This document shows positions 7,664-15,202 of a stretch of 32,317 bases of DNA, in pieces; the stretch's first letter is position 1, and the number at the start of each line of letters is the position of its first letter. The translations under genes were made by a program, and so were the position numbers. The notes beneath the pieces were generated by a model that searched no databases, was not told the origin of the DNA, and worked only from the letters and a program-made list of their open reading frames with translations. Source of the stretch: JAKPPT01 sp964630305 (GTDB taxonomy: Bacteria; Spirochaetota; Spirochaetia; Treponematales; UBA12059); NCBI GenBank assembly GCA_964630305.1, contig CAZVTR010000030.1:1-32317 (forward strand), read 5' to 3'.

Positions 7664-8509
7664 ATGGCAGTAAAAACATATGCAACGCTAAAAACATCGT
7701 CTCGCAGCTGTACTGTGAATTGTCCCCTCTGCGGTTCCGCTATTATCCGGAGCAAACGATGGAATACGCAGGGAGTAACATTTGTTCAGTGCAAATGCGG
7801 TTTATGGCGCCAGGAGCCGCAGCCTGTATCAGAAGATGTAACTGGCTGGTATGATAGCGCATATTTAGCATATGAAATTGAGCATCAGGATATATTCCGA
7901 GATATTGCCTTAAAAAGTCTCACTGAAGCCGGAATCCTTTCTGACCGATTTCCTCAAAATTTGCCGCCAGATTTATTAGAAATAGGCTGCGCAACAGGAG
8001 CACTGCTCAATGTTTTTGCAAGACAGGGTTGGAAAACGACAGGTGTGGAAGTAAGTAAGGAACTCTCAGATTATGGCCGAGAACAATTTAAGCTTGATAT
8101 ACGGAATTGTACGCTCGAAAACGTGCATTTTGCAGATACATCATTTTCAATGATTTTTGCGTTTCATCTTATAGAGCATTTGAATGATCCTGCATCATTT
8201 ATTGCTGAACTCTATCGAATACTCCGCCCTCAGGGGAGACTCGTGCTTATAACGCCGAATACAGCCAGTTTTCAGGCTCATCTTATGCAAGAAAAGTGGC
8301 GCAGTGCAATATCAGACCACCTGTTCTTATTTTCAGTAAAAACTCTGAAGGCGATGCTTAAAACGTACGGTTTTTGCATTGAATATGTAAAAACATGGGG
8401 CGGATGGCCGCTCGGCATGAAACCAAAACTGTTTAAAAAACCGCTTGATATGCTTGCAAAAGCCACAGGCTGTGGCGATGTTATGATAATAAAAGCTCAA
8501 AAGCCTTAA
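7664..8509 (+). CDS. SAM-dependent methyltransferase with N-terminal zinc ribbon
   Basis: This 281-residue class I methyltransferase carries a small metal-binding module first: CPLCG (Cys20, Cys23) and CKCG (Cys43, Cys45). The Rossmann-like domain follows, with motif I LLEIGCATG (104-112), an acidic end of strand 2 (GVEVS) and FAFHLIEHLNDP as the post-strand-4 motif. RILRPQGRLVLITPN is typical of Methyltransf_11/23-type enzymes. The substrate cannot be read from sequence; relatives modify sugars, quinones, proteins or small molecules. The start codon directly follows the previous stop (no gap) and lacks a clear ribosome binding site, so translation probably depends on read-on from the upstream gene. 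A T-rich stretch follows. Confidence 0.88.
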   Translation: MAVKTYATLKTSSRSCTVNCPLCGSAIIRSKRWNTQGVTFVQCKCGLWRQEPQPVSEDVTGWYDSAYLAYEIEHQDIFRDIALKSLTEAGILSDRFPQNLPPDLLEIGCATGALLNVFARQGWKTTGVEVSKELSDYGREQFKLDIRNCTLENVHFADTSFSMIFAFHLIEHLNDPASFIAELYRILRPQGRLVLITPNTASFQAHLMQEKWRSAISDHLFLFSVKTLKAMLKTYGFCIEYVKTWGGWPLGMKPKLFKKPLDMLAKATGCGDVMIIKAQKP

Positions 8510-8523
8510 TGCTAGTATTTTTT

Positions 8524-8554
8524 TTTATTTTTCTTTACACTTGAAGTATAAAAT
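8524..8554 (+). promoter_or_regulatory. Weak promoter candidate before the AOR gene
   Basis: The 66-nt gap holds a T-rich run (from 8519) and an AT-rich -10-like TATAAA (8547-8552), with TTTATT (8524-8529) 17 nt upstream as a poor -35. The T-run could also mark the end of the upstream operon, although no strong stem precedes it. Confidence 0.25.
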
Positions 8555-8575
8555 CGAGTAAAAGGAGCAATGTAT

Positions 8576-10453
8576 ATGAGCCAAAATCTCAAAGTGCTTT
8601 TCATTGATGCAGCATCAGGATTTTATAAAATGAAGCACTATAGCACACAGGATTATTTTGGCCCCGTTGATCTTGGACTGCATTTAGCAGGGAAATATTG
8701 GAGCCTTAATATTGGAACAGGAATGTTTGCTGGTTCGATTCTCCCTGGCTCTAACAGATTAATTTTTAATGGTTTTTCACCATGCTGGCGCGGTTTTTAT
8801 GTTTCAAGCATGGGGGGAGCAGGGCTTGTGTTTGATAACCTCGGAATAAACATGGTCTCGATAATCAATAAAGCTGCTACACCTTCAATTTTATATCTCA
8901 ACCGAAATCATGGTGAAGAAGTTGAAGTCGAGCTTATTCCGATAAACCCTCATGAGATCTGGAAACACGGCAGGAAAGGAGCATATGCAATGCTCGATCA
9001 TGCGCTTGCTGTATGCGGTTCACAGTATCAGGGCGATTACAGAGCGCTGGCTGTAGGTCCTGCGGCACTTTCCTGTGATTTTGCCGGTGTGCTTTCTGCT
9101 CCTCTCAAACAGGGCAAAGCAACTGAGGTTGATACGTGGGCAGGCCGCGGCGGTTTTGGTTCAAAATTGCTTGGAGATCATGGAATAGCTGCAATTGTAT
9201 ATGGCGGCACAGTAATTGATGAAGATTTTAGAGACAGAACCGTAGCAGATGCCTGGTTCGAGGAGAAGTATAAGCAAAAGCTCGCAGTAAAGGATTTTGA
9301 AGCGACTACTAAATACCGGTTTGATCCTAAATTTGAAACCGGCGGTACTTTTGGAGTTAACTTTGCAACAATCGGCGGCAGAATTATAGCTTTTAACTAC
9401 CGCACTATATTCTGGACCGAGGAAAAGAGGCTTGAACTTCATAATCGCTTTATTGTCAATCATTATCTCAAGCAGTTTAATGAAGAAACGATTAAAACAA
9501 AAAGTCAGCATACATGCGGTGAGCCGTGTGCAGCAGTTTGTAAAAAAACTAATGGTGAGTATAAAAAAGATTATGAGCCGTATCAAACGATGGGACCGCT
9601 CTGCGGAATTTTTGATCAGCGAGCTGCAGAAATGCTCAATAAAAAAGCCGATAGTGCCGGCTTTGATGCAATTTCGGTGGGCGGAGTGCTCGCCTGGCTC
9701 ATGGATTGTCTCGATACCGGAGCACTCTCAACCGATGATCTTGGAGTGACCAAGAAGCCGCACTGGGATTACGAGACATTTGATGTAATAAAAGATTCAC
9801 TCCATAATGCCGAACTTGGCTGTGAGCTTATCGATTCTATTCTTGAAAAACGTGGAATTATTGATTTTTCAGAAGGTATACGAAAATGGGGAAGAAAGGT
9901 ACGAAAAACTAAAAATGTCCGTATCCTCGATTCGCTTGTCTACACTGCGCATGGCCGAAAAGGATGGATGATTCCTAATCAATATTGGACACCAGGCGCG
10001 CTTGCTCCCATGGCAATTATGGGGAAATATTACATGCACTATGGAGCTGAATTTTATCCGCCGCGAAAACTTGGACAAATCTGTGCCGAACGCCTCAAAA
10101 AAGAGCTTATTATGGATAATGCCGGAGTTTGCCGGTTCCATCGGGGCTGGGCAGAAGAGATGATACCGGGAGCATTTGATGCTGTGTATAAATGCGGTAA
10201 AGAATATGTAGCAGCAATTTCTGTTGCAGCAAGCCGAATCAACTCGCGCAATGCCGGCGTGTACTGGGAAAGTGAACGAGATATTGCCTTTGTTCAAAAA
10301 TTTCTTGAGCGAGTGCTTGCTGTAGAAAAGAAGGAAGATCCTGAGTTGGCCTATTGGGCAGACAGGTTTCAAAAAGAACCCACGGAGGCGGCTCTCGATT
10401 TTTGGTTTGAGATGCGCAAAGGCATTGATGAATCGTTACGGGATTTTATGTAG
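8576..10453 (+). CDS. Aldehyde ferredoxin oxidoreductase family protein
   Basis: AOR-family enzymes are cytoplasmic tungsten- or molybdenum-pterin proteins with one 4Fe-4S cluster; many oxidise aldehydes to acids with ferredoxin. The 625-residue length is normal. The N-terminal domain shows the family's Gly-rich cofactor segments (for example AGRGGFGSKLLGDHG, about 190-205). DYEPYQTMGPLCGIFD and NAGVCRFHRG are typical. Cluster ligand candidates are Cys314, Cys318, Cys322 and Cys519. The 318-322 and 322-519 spacing fits the family, but the first pair is C-x3-C where C-x2-C is usual. ATG 8576 is preferred over ATG 8570, which is only 2 nt from AAGGAG (8562-8567). No pterin-synthesis genes are in the window, and the true substrate is unknown. 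Confidence 0.9.
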   Translation: MSQNLKVLFIDAASGFYKMKHYSTQDYFGPVDLGLHLAGKYWSLNIGTGMFAGSILPGSNRLIFNGFSPCWRGFYVSSMGGAGLVFDNLGINMVSIINKAATPSILYLNRNHGEEVEVELIPINPHEIWKHGRKGAYAMLDHALAVCGSQYQGDYRALAVGPAALSCDFAGVLSAPLKQGKATEVDTWAGRGGFGSKLLGDHGIAAIVYGGTVIDEDFRDRTVADAWFEEKYKQKLAVKDFEATTKYRFDPKFETGGTFGVNFATIGGRIIAFNYRTIFWTEEKRLELHNRFIVNHYLKQFNEETIKTKSQHTCGEPCAAVCKKTNGEYKKDYEPYQTMGPLCGIFDQRAAEMLNKKADSAGFDAISVGGVLAWLMDCLDTGALSTDDLGVTKKPHWDYETFDVIKDSLHNAELGCELIDSILEKRGIIDFSEGIRKWGRKVRKTKNVRILDSLVYTAHGRKGWMIPNQYWTPGALAPMAIMGKYYMHYGAEFYPPRKLGQICAERLKKELIMDNAGVCRFHRGWAEEMIPGAFDAVYKCGKEYVAAISVAASRINSRNAGVYWESERDIAFVQKFLERVLAVEKKEDPELAYWADRFQKEPTEAALDFWFEMRKGIDESLRDFM

Positions 10454-10495
10454 TAGCGACTATCGAACTACAGGAATATAACGAGAGAAGCAGTT

Positions 10496-11212
10496 ATGGC
10501 TGGTTATGAAGACATACCCAAGCGGCTTGAAGCAATTGAGTCACGTATCAGCGCAGCCTGCTTACGAAGCGGACGCACTCGGGATTCTATTACCTTGCTT
10601 GCTGTAAGCAAATTTCATCCTGCAGAAGCGGTTGTAAAAGCGTATGAAGCCGGACTCCGTGTATTCGGAGAAAATAGAGTACAGGAAGCCCAGGAAAAAT
10701 TCACTGACCCGCTCATAGCTCCGTTACGGAATTCGCTGCAGCTGCATTTTCAGGGACACTTACAGACAAATAAAATCAATAAAGCGCTGGAACTATTTGA
10801 TTGTGTACAATCACTTGACTCGCTGGAATTGATTGAGCAGCTCATCAAACGGCTTCCCGCCCGCCAGGCACCGCTTGAGGTATTATTCGAGTTGCATACC
10901 GGTGAGGAATCAAAAACTGGCTTTCTTGAGGAATCAGCCTTAATTAAAGCATTGGAGCGAGTGCTTGAAGTATCGCAACTAAAACCTTGCGGATTAATGA
11001 CTATGGCACCGTATACGAGCGATACAGAGCTTATTCGTGCATCATTTAGGAAATGCAGAAGATTATTTGAGCATATTCAAAAAACGTATAGACTTCCTGA
11101 CTTTACTATACTATCGATGGGTATGAGCAATGATTTTGAAATTGCGATTGAGGAAGGAGCAACGCTGCTGCGTATAGGAACTGCGCTCTTCGGAGAACGA
11201 AACTATGAATAA
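10496..11212 (+). CDS. YggS/PROSC-family PLP-binding protein
   Basis: Members of this family (COG0325, YggS) bind pyridoxal phosphate and keep its level in balance, with no enzyme reaction shown. The 238-residue product has the single TIM-barrel domain of normal length. Lys39 in TLLAVSKFHPAEAV is the PLP lysine. GENRVQEAQEKF (58-69), LHFQGHLQTNK, GLMTMAP and the C-terminal LSMGMSNDFEIAIEEGATLLRIG are family hallmarks. A purine-rich stretch (ACGAGAGAAG) precedes the ATG by several nt as a weak ribosome binding site. The gene lies 42 nt after the AOR gene, and its end overlaps the next start by 8 nt. Confidence 0.93.
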   Translation: MAGYEDIPKRLEAIESRISAACLRSGRTRDSITLLAVSKFHPAEAVVKAYEAGLRVFGENRVQEAQEKFTDPLIAPLRNSLQLHFQGHLQTNKINKALELFDCVQSLDSLELIEQLIKRLPARQAPLEVLFELHTGEESKTGFLEESALIKALERVLEVSQLKPCGLMTMAPYTSDTELIRASFRKCRRLFEHIQKTYRLPDFTILSMGMSNDFEIAIEEGATLLRIGTALFGERNYE

Positions 11213-11606
11213 AAAAAATTTATGTTTACTGGTTTTACTATGCTGTGTTGCGCTTGGTACGGTTTGTACACAGGAAAAGCCTGCTGAAAATGCTCTACCA
11301 GAACCGTACAAAACATCAGAATTTCCTGAGTGGCTTAATCTAACAAGACGGTTTGAAATTATTGCAGTAGGTGTATTCCCAATCATGCTGTTTTATACAC
11401 GGTTTAGCTTTGATATGTACCGATATGTCAGCAACGGTTTTGATGCAACATATGCACCCTGGCCTTTTAAAAATGAGTTTTCTTATAAGCCCACAGACAG
11501 TGAGCAGTATCAATCGGTAATGATTGCAGGTATTGCATCGCTCATTTTTGCCGGTGTCGATACATTCTTGTATATAAAAAAACAGGAGCGAAATAAAAAA
11601 GATTGA
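11205..11606 (+). CDS. Small exported or membrane protein, unknown function
   Basis: The 133-residue product is not recognised. It starts with MNKKN and a hydrophobic core (6-20) followed by GTVC-T-Q. Cys21 could be a relaxed spirochaetal lipidation site, but Val before it is unusual, so cleavage by signal peptidase I is equally possible. A central Phe/Tyr-rich stretch (about 50-85) holds a hydrophobic segment, VGVFPIMLFY. A second hydrophobic segment near 106-122 precedes a basic tail (KKQERNKKD). The gene overlaps the end of the yggS-type gene by 8 nt, so it is probably translated by coupling. It looks like a small inner-membrane or lipid-anchored protein. Confidence 0.75.
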   Translation: MNKKNLCLLVLLCCVALGTVCTQEKPAENALPEPYKTSEFPEWLNLTRRFEIIAVGVFPIMLFYTRFSFDMYRYVSNGFDATYAPWPFKNEFSYKPTDSEQYQSVMIAGIASLIFAGVDTFLYIKKQERNKKD

Positions 11607-11611
11607 GTTCC

Positions 11612-11650
11612 TCAAGCTTGACATAGTGCACACTCAATACTAGTATTAAG
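11612..11650 (+). promoter_or_regulatory. Strong promoter overlapped by two palindromes
   Basis: TTGACA (11618-11623, 6/6) and TAGTAT (11641-11646, 4/6) are 17 nt apart. A perfect 10-bp palindrome TCAAGCTTGA (11612-11621) overlaps the -35. A perfect 12-bp palindrome AATACTAGTATT (11636-11647) covers the -10 and extends to 18 bp (11633-11650) with one mismatched pair. This is a plausible repressor-operator layout. The predicted transcript start falls on or next to the GTG at 11654. Confidence 0.65.
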
Positions 11651-11653
11651 AAT

Positions 11654-12043
11654 GTGAAAAGCAAAAAAATGAATATATTAGTGTTATATGAAGATGAAGT
11701 TCAAGAATTAGCCGCTTTTGCTCAAAAAATTAAGGCTGGCATGGGCTCAGAATATGCAGTAAAGATTCGGCCTGTCAGTGAGATGGCAATTTCAGAACTA
11801 CTTGCAGCTCAAGTATTGCTGCTCGGCGTACAGGATATAAAAAGTCCCTATTGGCAGGAATTTAAACGAATTATGAATGGCATTAATCTTGCAGGCCGCA
11901 GCGCTGGTCATTTTTTAGTGAAAAATGTACATGAATTAGCTCAAGTGCTCGCTCCAACAGATATTACACTCAAGCAGGAAAGTTTTTCGGATCCTGCATC
12001 GATAGCAGTCTGGCTAAAAACCGTTAAGCCGTTTACTGCATAA
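11654..12043 (+). CDS. Unknown small protein, possible flavodoxin-like fold
   Basis: The 129-residue protein is not recognised with certainty. Its order suggests an alternating beta/alpha fold: NILVLYEDEVQELAAFAQKI (about 7-26), then a hydrophobic strand AAQVLLLGV (51-59), then NLAGRSAGHFLVKNV (about 76-90). Flavodoxin-like proteins have a similar order, but the Ser/Thr-rich FMN-phosphate loop is absent. The GTG at 11654 lies 7 nt after the -10 element, so the mRNA may be leaderless; ATG 11669 is the alternative start, and neither has a ribosome binding site. The gene precedes apt by 21 nt and probably shares its transcript. Any link to purine salvage is only contextual. Confidence 0.7.
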   Translation: MKSKKMNILVLYEDEVQELAAFAQKIKAGMGSEYAVKIRPVSEMAISELLAAQVLLLGVQDIKSPYWQEFKRIMNGINLAGRSAGHFLVKNVHELAQVLAPTDITLKQESFSDPASIAVWLKTVKPFTA

Positions 12044-12064
12044 TTCTATTCATATGAGGGTTTC

Positions 12065-12595
12065 ATGAAACAGTACGATCTTGATTCAGCAATTCGCAAA
12101 GTTCCCGATTTTCCCAAACCGGGTATTTTATTTTATGACATCACCAGCGTACTTGCAAATCCAGAAGCATTTGCATACTGTGTGACGGCTATGGATGATC
12201 TCTACGCAAATCAAAAAATCGATGCAGTCGCTGCAATAGAATCGAGAGGATTTCTGTTTGCCGCACCATTTGCGCATAAACGAAACATTCCTCTTTTACT
12301 CGTTAGAAAAAAAGGTAAGCTGCCAGGAAGAACCATAGCTAAAAAATATGCACTCGAATATGGAGAAGCGGAAATAGAAATACACATTGATGATATTCCT
12401 CAGGGCGGTAAAGTGCTCATTGTAGACGATCTTGTTGCAACAGGAGGAACGTTACGAGCAACTGCCGATCTGCTGAGAGAGGGTAAGGCTGATCCTATTG
12501 GAGTATTCTGTGTTATCGGTTTACCGTTCCTGCATTATGACAAGCTGCTTTCCGATATTCCTGTACAAACGCTTATCAATTATTCTTGTGAATAG
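12065..12595 (+). CDS. apt: Adenine phosphoribosyltransferase
   Basis: APT makes AMP from adenine and PRPP in purine salvage. The 176-residue protein has the family length and landmarks: DFPKPGILFYDIT (15-27), IESRGFLFAAPFA (58-70), VRKKGKLPG (80-88) and the PRPP-binding loop VLIVDDLVATGGT (117-129). GAGGG (12056-12060) precedes the ATG. It is the second gene after the strong promoter at 11618-11646. The call is firm. Confidence 0.96.
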   Translation: MKQYDLDSAIRKVPDFPKPGILFYDITSVLANPEAFAYCVTAMDDLYANQKIDAVAAIESRGFLFAAPFAHKRNIPLLLVRKKGKLPGRTIAKKYALEYGEAEIEIHIDDIPQGGKVLIVDDLVATGGTLRATADLLREGKADPIGVFCVIGLPFLHYDKLLSDIPVQTLINYSCE

Positions 12596-12635
12596 CATAT
12601 TAGCAGAAAACCTATCTCTCGATAACACCATGCGA

Positions 12636-12664
12636 TTGGTAAGGCTTATTGTAGCGAGTACTAT
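12636..12664 (+). promoter_or_regulatory. Candidate promoter of gpmI
   Basis: TTGGTA (12636-12641, 4/6) and TACTAT (12659-12664, 4/6) are 17 nt apart in the 115-nt gap after apt. The leader would be about 40 nt and carries GGAGG just before the gpmI start. Confidence 0.5.
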
Positions 12665-12710
12665 ACAAGCCAACAAGTATCGCTTTTGACTTTTTTGAGC
12701 TGGAGGAACT

Positions 12711-14360
12711 ATGAATTCATTAGCAGTAAATCCTAAATGGAAAGGCCGGAGAGGGCCGCTGCTCCTTGTTATTATGGACGGCGTCGGATATGGCAAATAT
12801 AAAGAAGGTGATGCAGTCCGCGATGCTAAGATGGATACGCTTACTAAGTTAACTGCAGTATGTCCGCATACCAGTCTAAAAGCACATGGAACCGCAGTAG
12901 GACTTCCAAGCGATGAAGACATGGGGAATAGTGAAGTTGGACACAATGCAATTGGATGTGGAAGGGTATTTGCACAGGGTGCAAAACTTGTGAGCCAGTC
13001 TATCGCTTCAGGAGCAATGTTTCAAGGAAAAGTTTGGAGAACCATTGTAGAGCGCATTGCAGGCAAGGCAACACTGCACTGTATTGGTTTGTTTTCTGAC
13101 GGCAATGTTCACTCAAATATAGAACACCTCAAGGCAATTCTGGAACAGGCTGCAAAAGAAGGCATACAGAGAGCGCGAATACATATTCTGCTTGACGGAA
13201 GAGATGTTGGCGAACAGAGTGCTCTGGAGTATGTGCGGCCGTTTGAAGCGTTTTTATCATCTATTAACAGCAAAGGCTTTGATTACCGCATAGCCAGCGG
13301 TGGCGGCAGGCAGTATATCACTATGGATAGGTACAATGCAAATTGGGGCATGGTAGAAAAAGGCTGGAATACCCATGTGCATGGCATCGGAAGACAGTTT
13401 ACAAGCGCAGAGGAAGCCATTCTTACCTATCGCAAGGAAAAACCAGGCATTATTGATCAGGATATTCCGGAGTTTGTCATTGTTGAGCAGGGGAAACCTG
13501 TTGGAAAAATTGAGGATGGCGACGCGGTGATTTATTTTAACTTCCGCGGCGATCGCGCGCTCGAAATAACTGCTGCGTTTGAGCAGGATGTTTTTGATAA
13601 ATTTGATCGAGGCAAGCGGCCAAATGTTTTCTATGCAGGCATGATGGAATATGACGGCGATCTCCATGTGCCGGCTAATTATCTTGTTAACCCACCAAGC
13701 ATCGACCGGACAGTTGGAGAATACTTAGTTGCTAATAAAGTTAAGATGCTTGCAATTTCAGAAACACAGAAGTTTGGACATGTGACCTATTTTTACAACG
13801 GCAATCGTACTGGCAAGTTTGATGAGAAGCTGGAAGATTACATTGAAATTCCAAGCGACAGTGTACCGTTTGAGCAGCGGCCGTGGATGAAGACTGCAGA
13901 AATTACTGATAAAGTACTCGAAGCTATCGAATCGGGGACATATCAGTTTATTCGGCTGAATTATCCAAACGGAGACATGGTCGGCCATACAGGCAATTAT
14001 CAAGCTGTTGTGTGCGGGCTTGAGGGTATGGATCTCCAGCTTGAACGATTGCGCTCGGCAGTAGAAAAAGCTGGCGGTATCATGATTCTCACAGCAGACC
14101 ATGGCAACGCTGATGATATGTTTGAACATAACAAGAAAACTGGAGAGGTTGAGTACAAAGCAGAAGGTATGCCCAAGGCAAAAACGAGCCATTCACTAAA
14201 CCCTGTTCCTTGTATTATTTATGATCCTGATTACAAGGGTGAATATAAGCTAACATTAAAGACAGGCCTCGGTATTAGTTCCCTTGCGGCAACATGCATG
14301 GAGCTCTTAGGCTATTTACCGCCCGAAGACTATGATCCTTCAGTGTTAGAGTGGAATTAA
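12711..14360 (+). CDS. gpmI: 2,3-bisphosphoglycerate-independent phosphoglycerate mutase
   Basis: This enzyme interconverts 3- and 2-phosphoglycerate in glycolysis using two metal ions (usually Mn) and a phosphoserine intermediate. The 549-residue protein begins with the metal-binding strand LLLVIMDGVG (Asp23). The nucleophile is Ser74 in EDMGNSEVGHNAIGCGRV. HILLDGRDVGEQSA, YFNFRGDRA, the late metal motifs NGDMVGHTGN and TADHGNADDM, and SHSLNPVPCI complete the family pattern. Length is slightly above the usual 510-515. GGAGG (12702-12706) gives a strong ribosome binding site. The CYTH gene follows by 9 nt, so the two are likely one transcript. Confidence 0.96.
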   Translation: MNSLAVNPKWKGRRGPLLLVIMDGVGYGKYKEGDAVRDAKMDTLTKLTAVCPHTSLKAHGTAVGLPSDEDMGNSEVGHNAIGCGRVFAQGAKLVSQSIASGAMFQGKVWRTIVERIAGKATLHCIGLFSDGNVHSNIEHLKAILEQAAKEGIQRARIHILLDGRDVGEQSALEYVRPFEAFLSSINSKGFDYRIASGGGRQYITMDRYNANWGMVEKGWNTHVHGIGRQFTSAEEAILTYRKEKPGIIDQDIPEFVIVEQGKPVGKIEDGDAVIYFNFRGDRALEITAAFEQDVFDKFDRGKRPNVFYAGMMEYDGDLHVPANYLVNPPSIDRTVGEYLVANKVKMLAISETQKFGHVTYFYNGNRTGKFDEKLEDYIEIPSDSVPFEQRPWMKTAEITDKVLEAIESGTYQFIRLNYPNGDMVGHTGNYQAVVCGLEGMDLQLERLRSAVEKAGGIMILTADHGNADDMFEHNKKTGEVEYKAEGMPKAKTSHSLNPVPCIIYDPDYKGEYKLTLKTGLGISSLAATCMELLGYLPPEDYDPSVLEWN

Positions 14361-14369
14361 TAAAGTACT

Positions 14370-14915
14370 ATGATAGAAGTAGAATTAAAGGCTCATGTTC
14401 ATAACATGAGCCAGGTTCGTGCTAATGTCGCTGCGTTTGCAGAATATGTTCGAGACTTTGATAAGTTTGATTCCTACTGGCATGGACCCGATTGGCGTTT
14501 TGCTCGCGGTACGAAAGGGTTTCGTGTTCGTAAAGACAATGATGCTGTTATTGTTACTTATAAGACTAAAAGAAACGAAAGCGGCATAGAAATAAACAAA
14601 GAAACCGAATTTACTGTTTCTGATATGGAAGCATTTTTATCGTTTATTACACGTATTGGCTGTGAACCATTTTATCAAAAAAGAAAAACTGGTTCTGCAT
14701 TTACCTGCGATGGATACCTTATTGAGCTTGTAACCGTTCAAGGTCTTGGTGACTTTATTGAAATAGAAAAGCTCATTGAAGAGGAAGATCCCGATACGAT
14801 TTCAGTGGTACTTGGAACTCTCAAAACAATATTATCACGAGCCGGAGTTGATGCACGTGATATTGAGGCTCGTTCCTATTCTGAACTTATTTTGCAAAAA
14901 GAGCAAAAAATATAG
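14370..14915 (+). CDS. CYTH-domain protein, CyaB-like (class IV adenylate cyclase type)
   Basis: CYTH proteins bind triphosphates in an acidic and basic beta tunnel; the CyaB branch includes class IV adenylate cyclases, others are tripolyphosphatases. The 181-residue protein opens with the signature E-x-E-x-K (Glu3, Glu5, Lys7). Further paired basic and acidic strands follow, such as KGFRVRKDNDAVIVTYK, EINKETEFTV, ELVTVQGLGDFIEIEKL and DIEARSYSELIL, all typical of the fold. Which activity it has cannot be told by eye. The gene begins 9 nt after the gpmI stop with no strong ribosome binding site. A two-way terminator follows. Confidence 0.85.
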   Translation: MIEVELKAHVHNMSQVRANVAAFAEYVRDFDKFDSYWHGPDWRFARGTKGFRVRKDNDAVIVTYKTKRNESGIEINKETEFTVSDMEAFLSFITRIGCEPFYQKRKTGSAFTCDGYLIELVTVQGLGDFIEIEKLIEEEDPDTISVVLGTLKTILSRAGVDARDIEARSYSELILQKEQKI

Positions 14916-14970
14916 TGTTACAGAGTTTGTGAATAAAGGCTGTTGTTGGTGATATGACTTTGTAGTAATA

Positions 14971-15005
14971 AAAAAGCTGTCTACGATATACGCAGACAGC
15001 TTTTT
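14971..15005. terminator. Two-way intrinsic terminator between the CYTH gene and tRNA-Val
   Basis: A perfect 12-bp stem, AAAAAGCTGTCT (14971-14982) with AGACAGCTTTTT (14994-15005), encloses an 11-nt loop. It ends in five T on both strands. It can stop the gpmI-CYTH transcript on the plus strand and the tRNA transcript on the minus strand. Confidence 0.9.
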
Positions 15006-15010
15006 AGCAG

Positions 15011-15085
15011 TGGGCGCTGAGGGATTTGAACCCCCGACATTCTGGGTGTAAACCAGACGCTCTGGACCAGCTGAGCTAAGCGCCC
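15011..15085 (-). tRNA. tRNA-Val (anticodon TAC)
   Basis: The minus strand folds into a complete cloverleaf of 75 nt. The 7-bp acceptor stem pairs GGGCGCT with AGCGCCC. The anticodon stem TCTGG/CCAGA encloses the loop TT-TAC-AC. The T stem GGGGG/CCCTC carries TTCAAAT, and the discriminator base is A73. The next genomic bases are CTG, so the 3' CCA is not encoded and must be added by nucleotidyltransferase. TAC reads GUA and GUG valine codons. Confidence 0.96.
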
Positions 15086-15096
15086 TGACTTGCATG

Positions 15097-15126
15097 ACGT
15101 TACCATATTTTAGGATTTTTGGTCAA
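15097..15126 (-). promoter_or_regulatory. Possible tRNA-Val promoter
   Basis: On the minus strand TTGACC (15126-15121, 5/6) is followed after 18 nt by TAACGT (15102-15097, 3/6). A transcript would start about 5 nt before the mature tRNA. The -35 is good; the -10 is poor. Confidence 0.35.
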
Positions 15127-15187
15127 GAGCTATAGGAAAATTACCTAAGTTTACATACCAATTTTGCTATGTAATATATAGATTGTA

Positions 15188-15196
15188 TGGTATACT
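15188..15196 (+). promoter_or_regulatory. Extended -10 element next to the PfkB-family kinase start
   Basis: TGGTATACT has a TGn extension and a 5/6 -10 hexamer (15191-15196). Only 6 nt (15197-15202) separate it from the ATG, and there is no ribosome binding site, so the transcript may begin at the start codon. No clear -35 is present. Confidence 0.55.
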
Positions 15197-15202
15197 AATG
15201 GT

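Noticed and set aside
9161..9586. 141-codon minus-strand frame inside the AOR gene
   Set aside because: Cys- and Phe-rich composition typical of antisense reading; the plus strand is a complete AOR.
10449..10472. Inverted repeat TGTAGT...ACTACA at the AOR stop
   Set aside because: Only 6 bp with an irregular inner helix and no T-tract; too weak for a terminator or operator call.
12521..12946. 141-codon open frame on the minus strand opposite gpmI
   Set aside because: Ser/Pro-rich antisense shadow of the gpmI N-terminus, with no motif and no ribosome binding site.
14835..15095. 86-codon minus-strand frame over the tRNA
   Set aside because: It translates the tRNA-Val and the terminator and is not a plausible protein.
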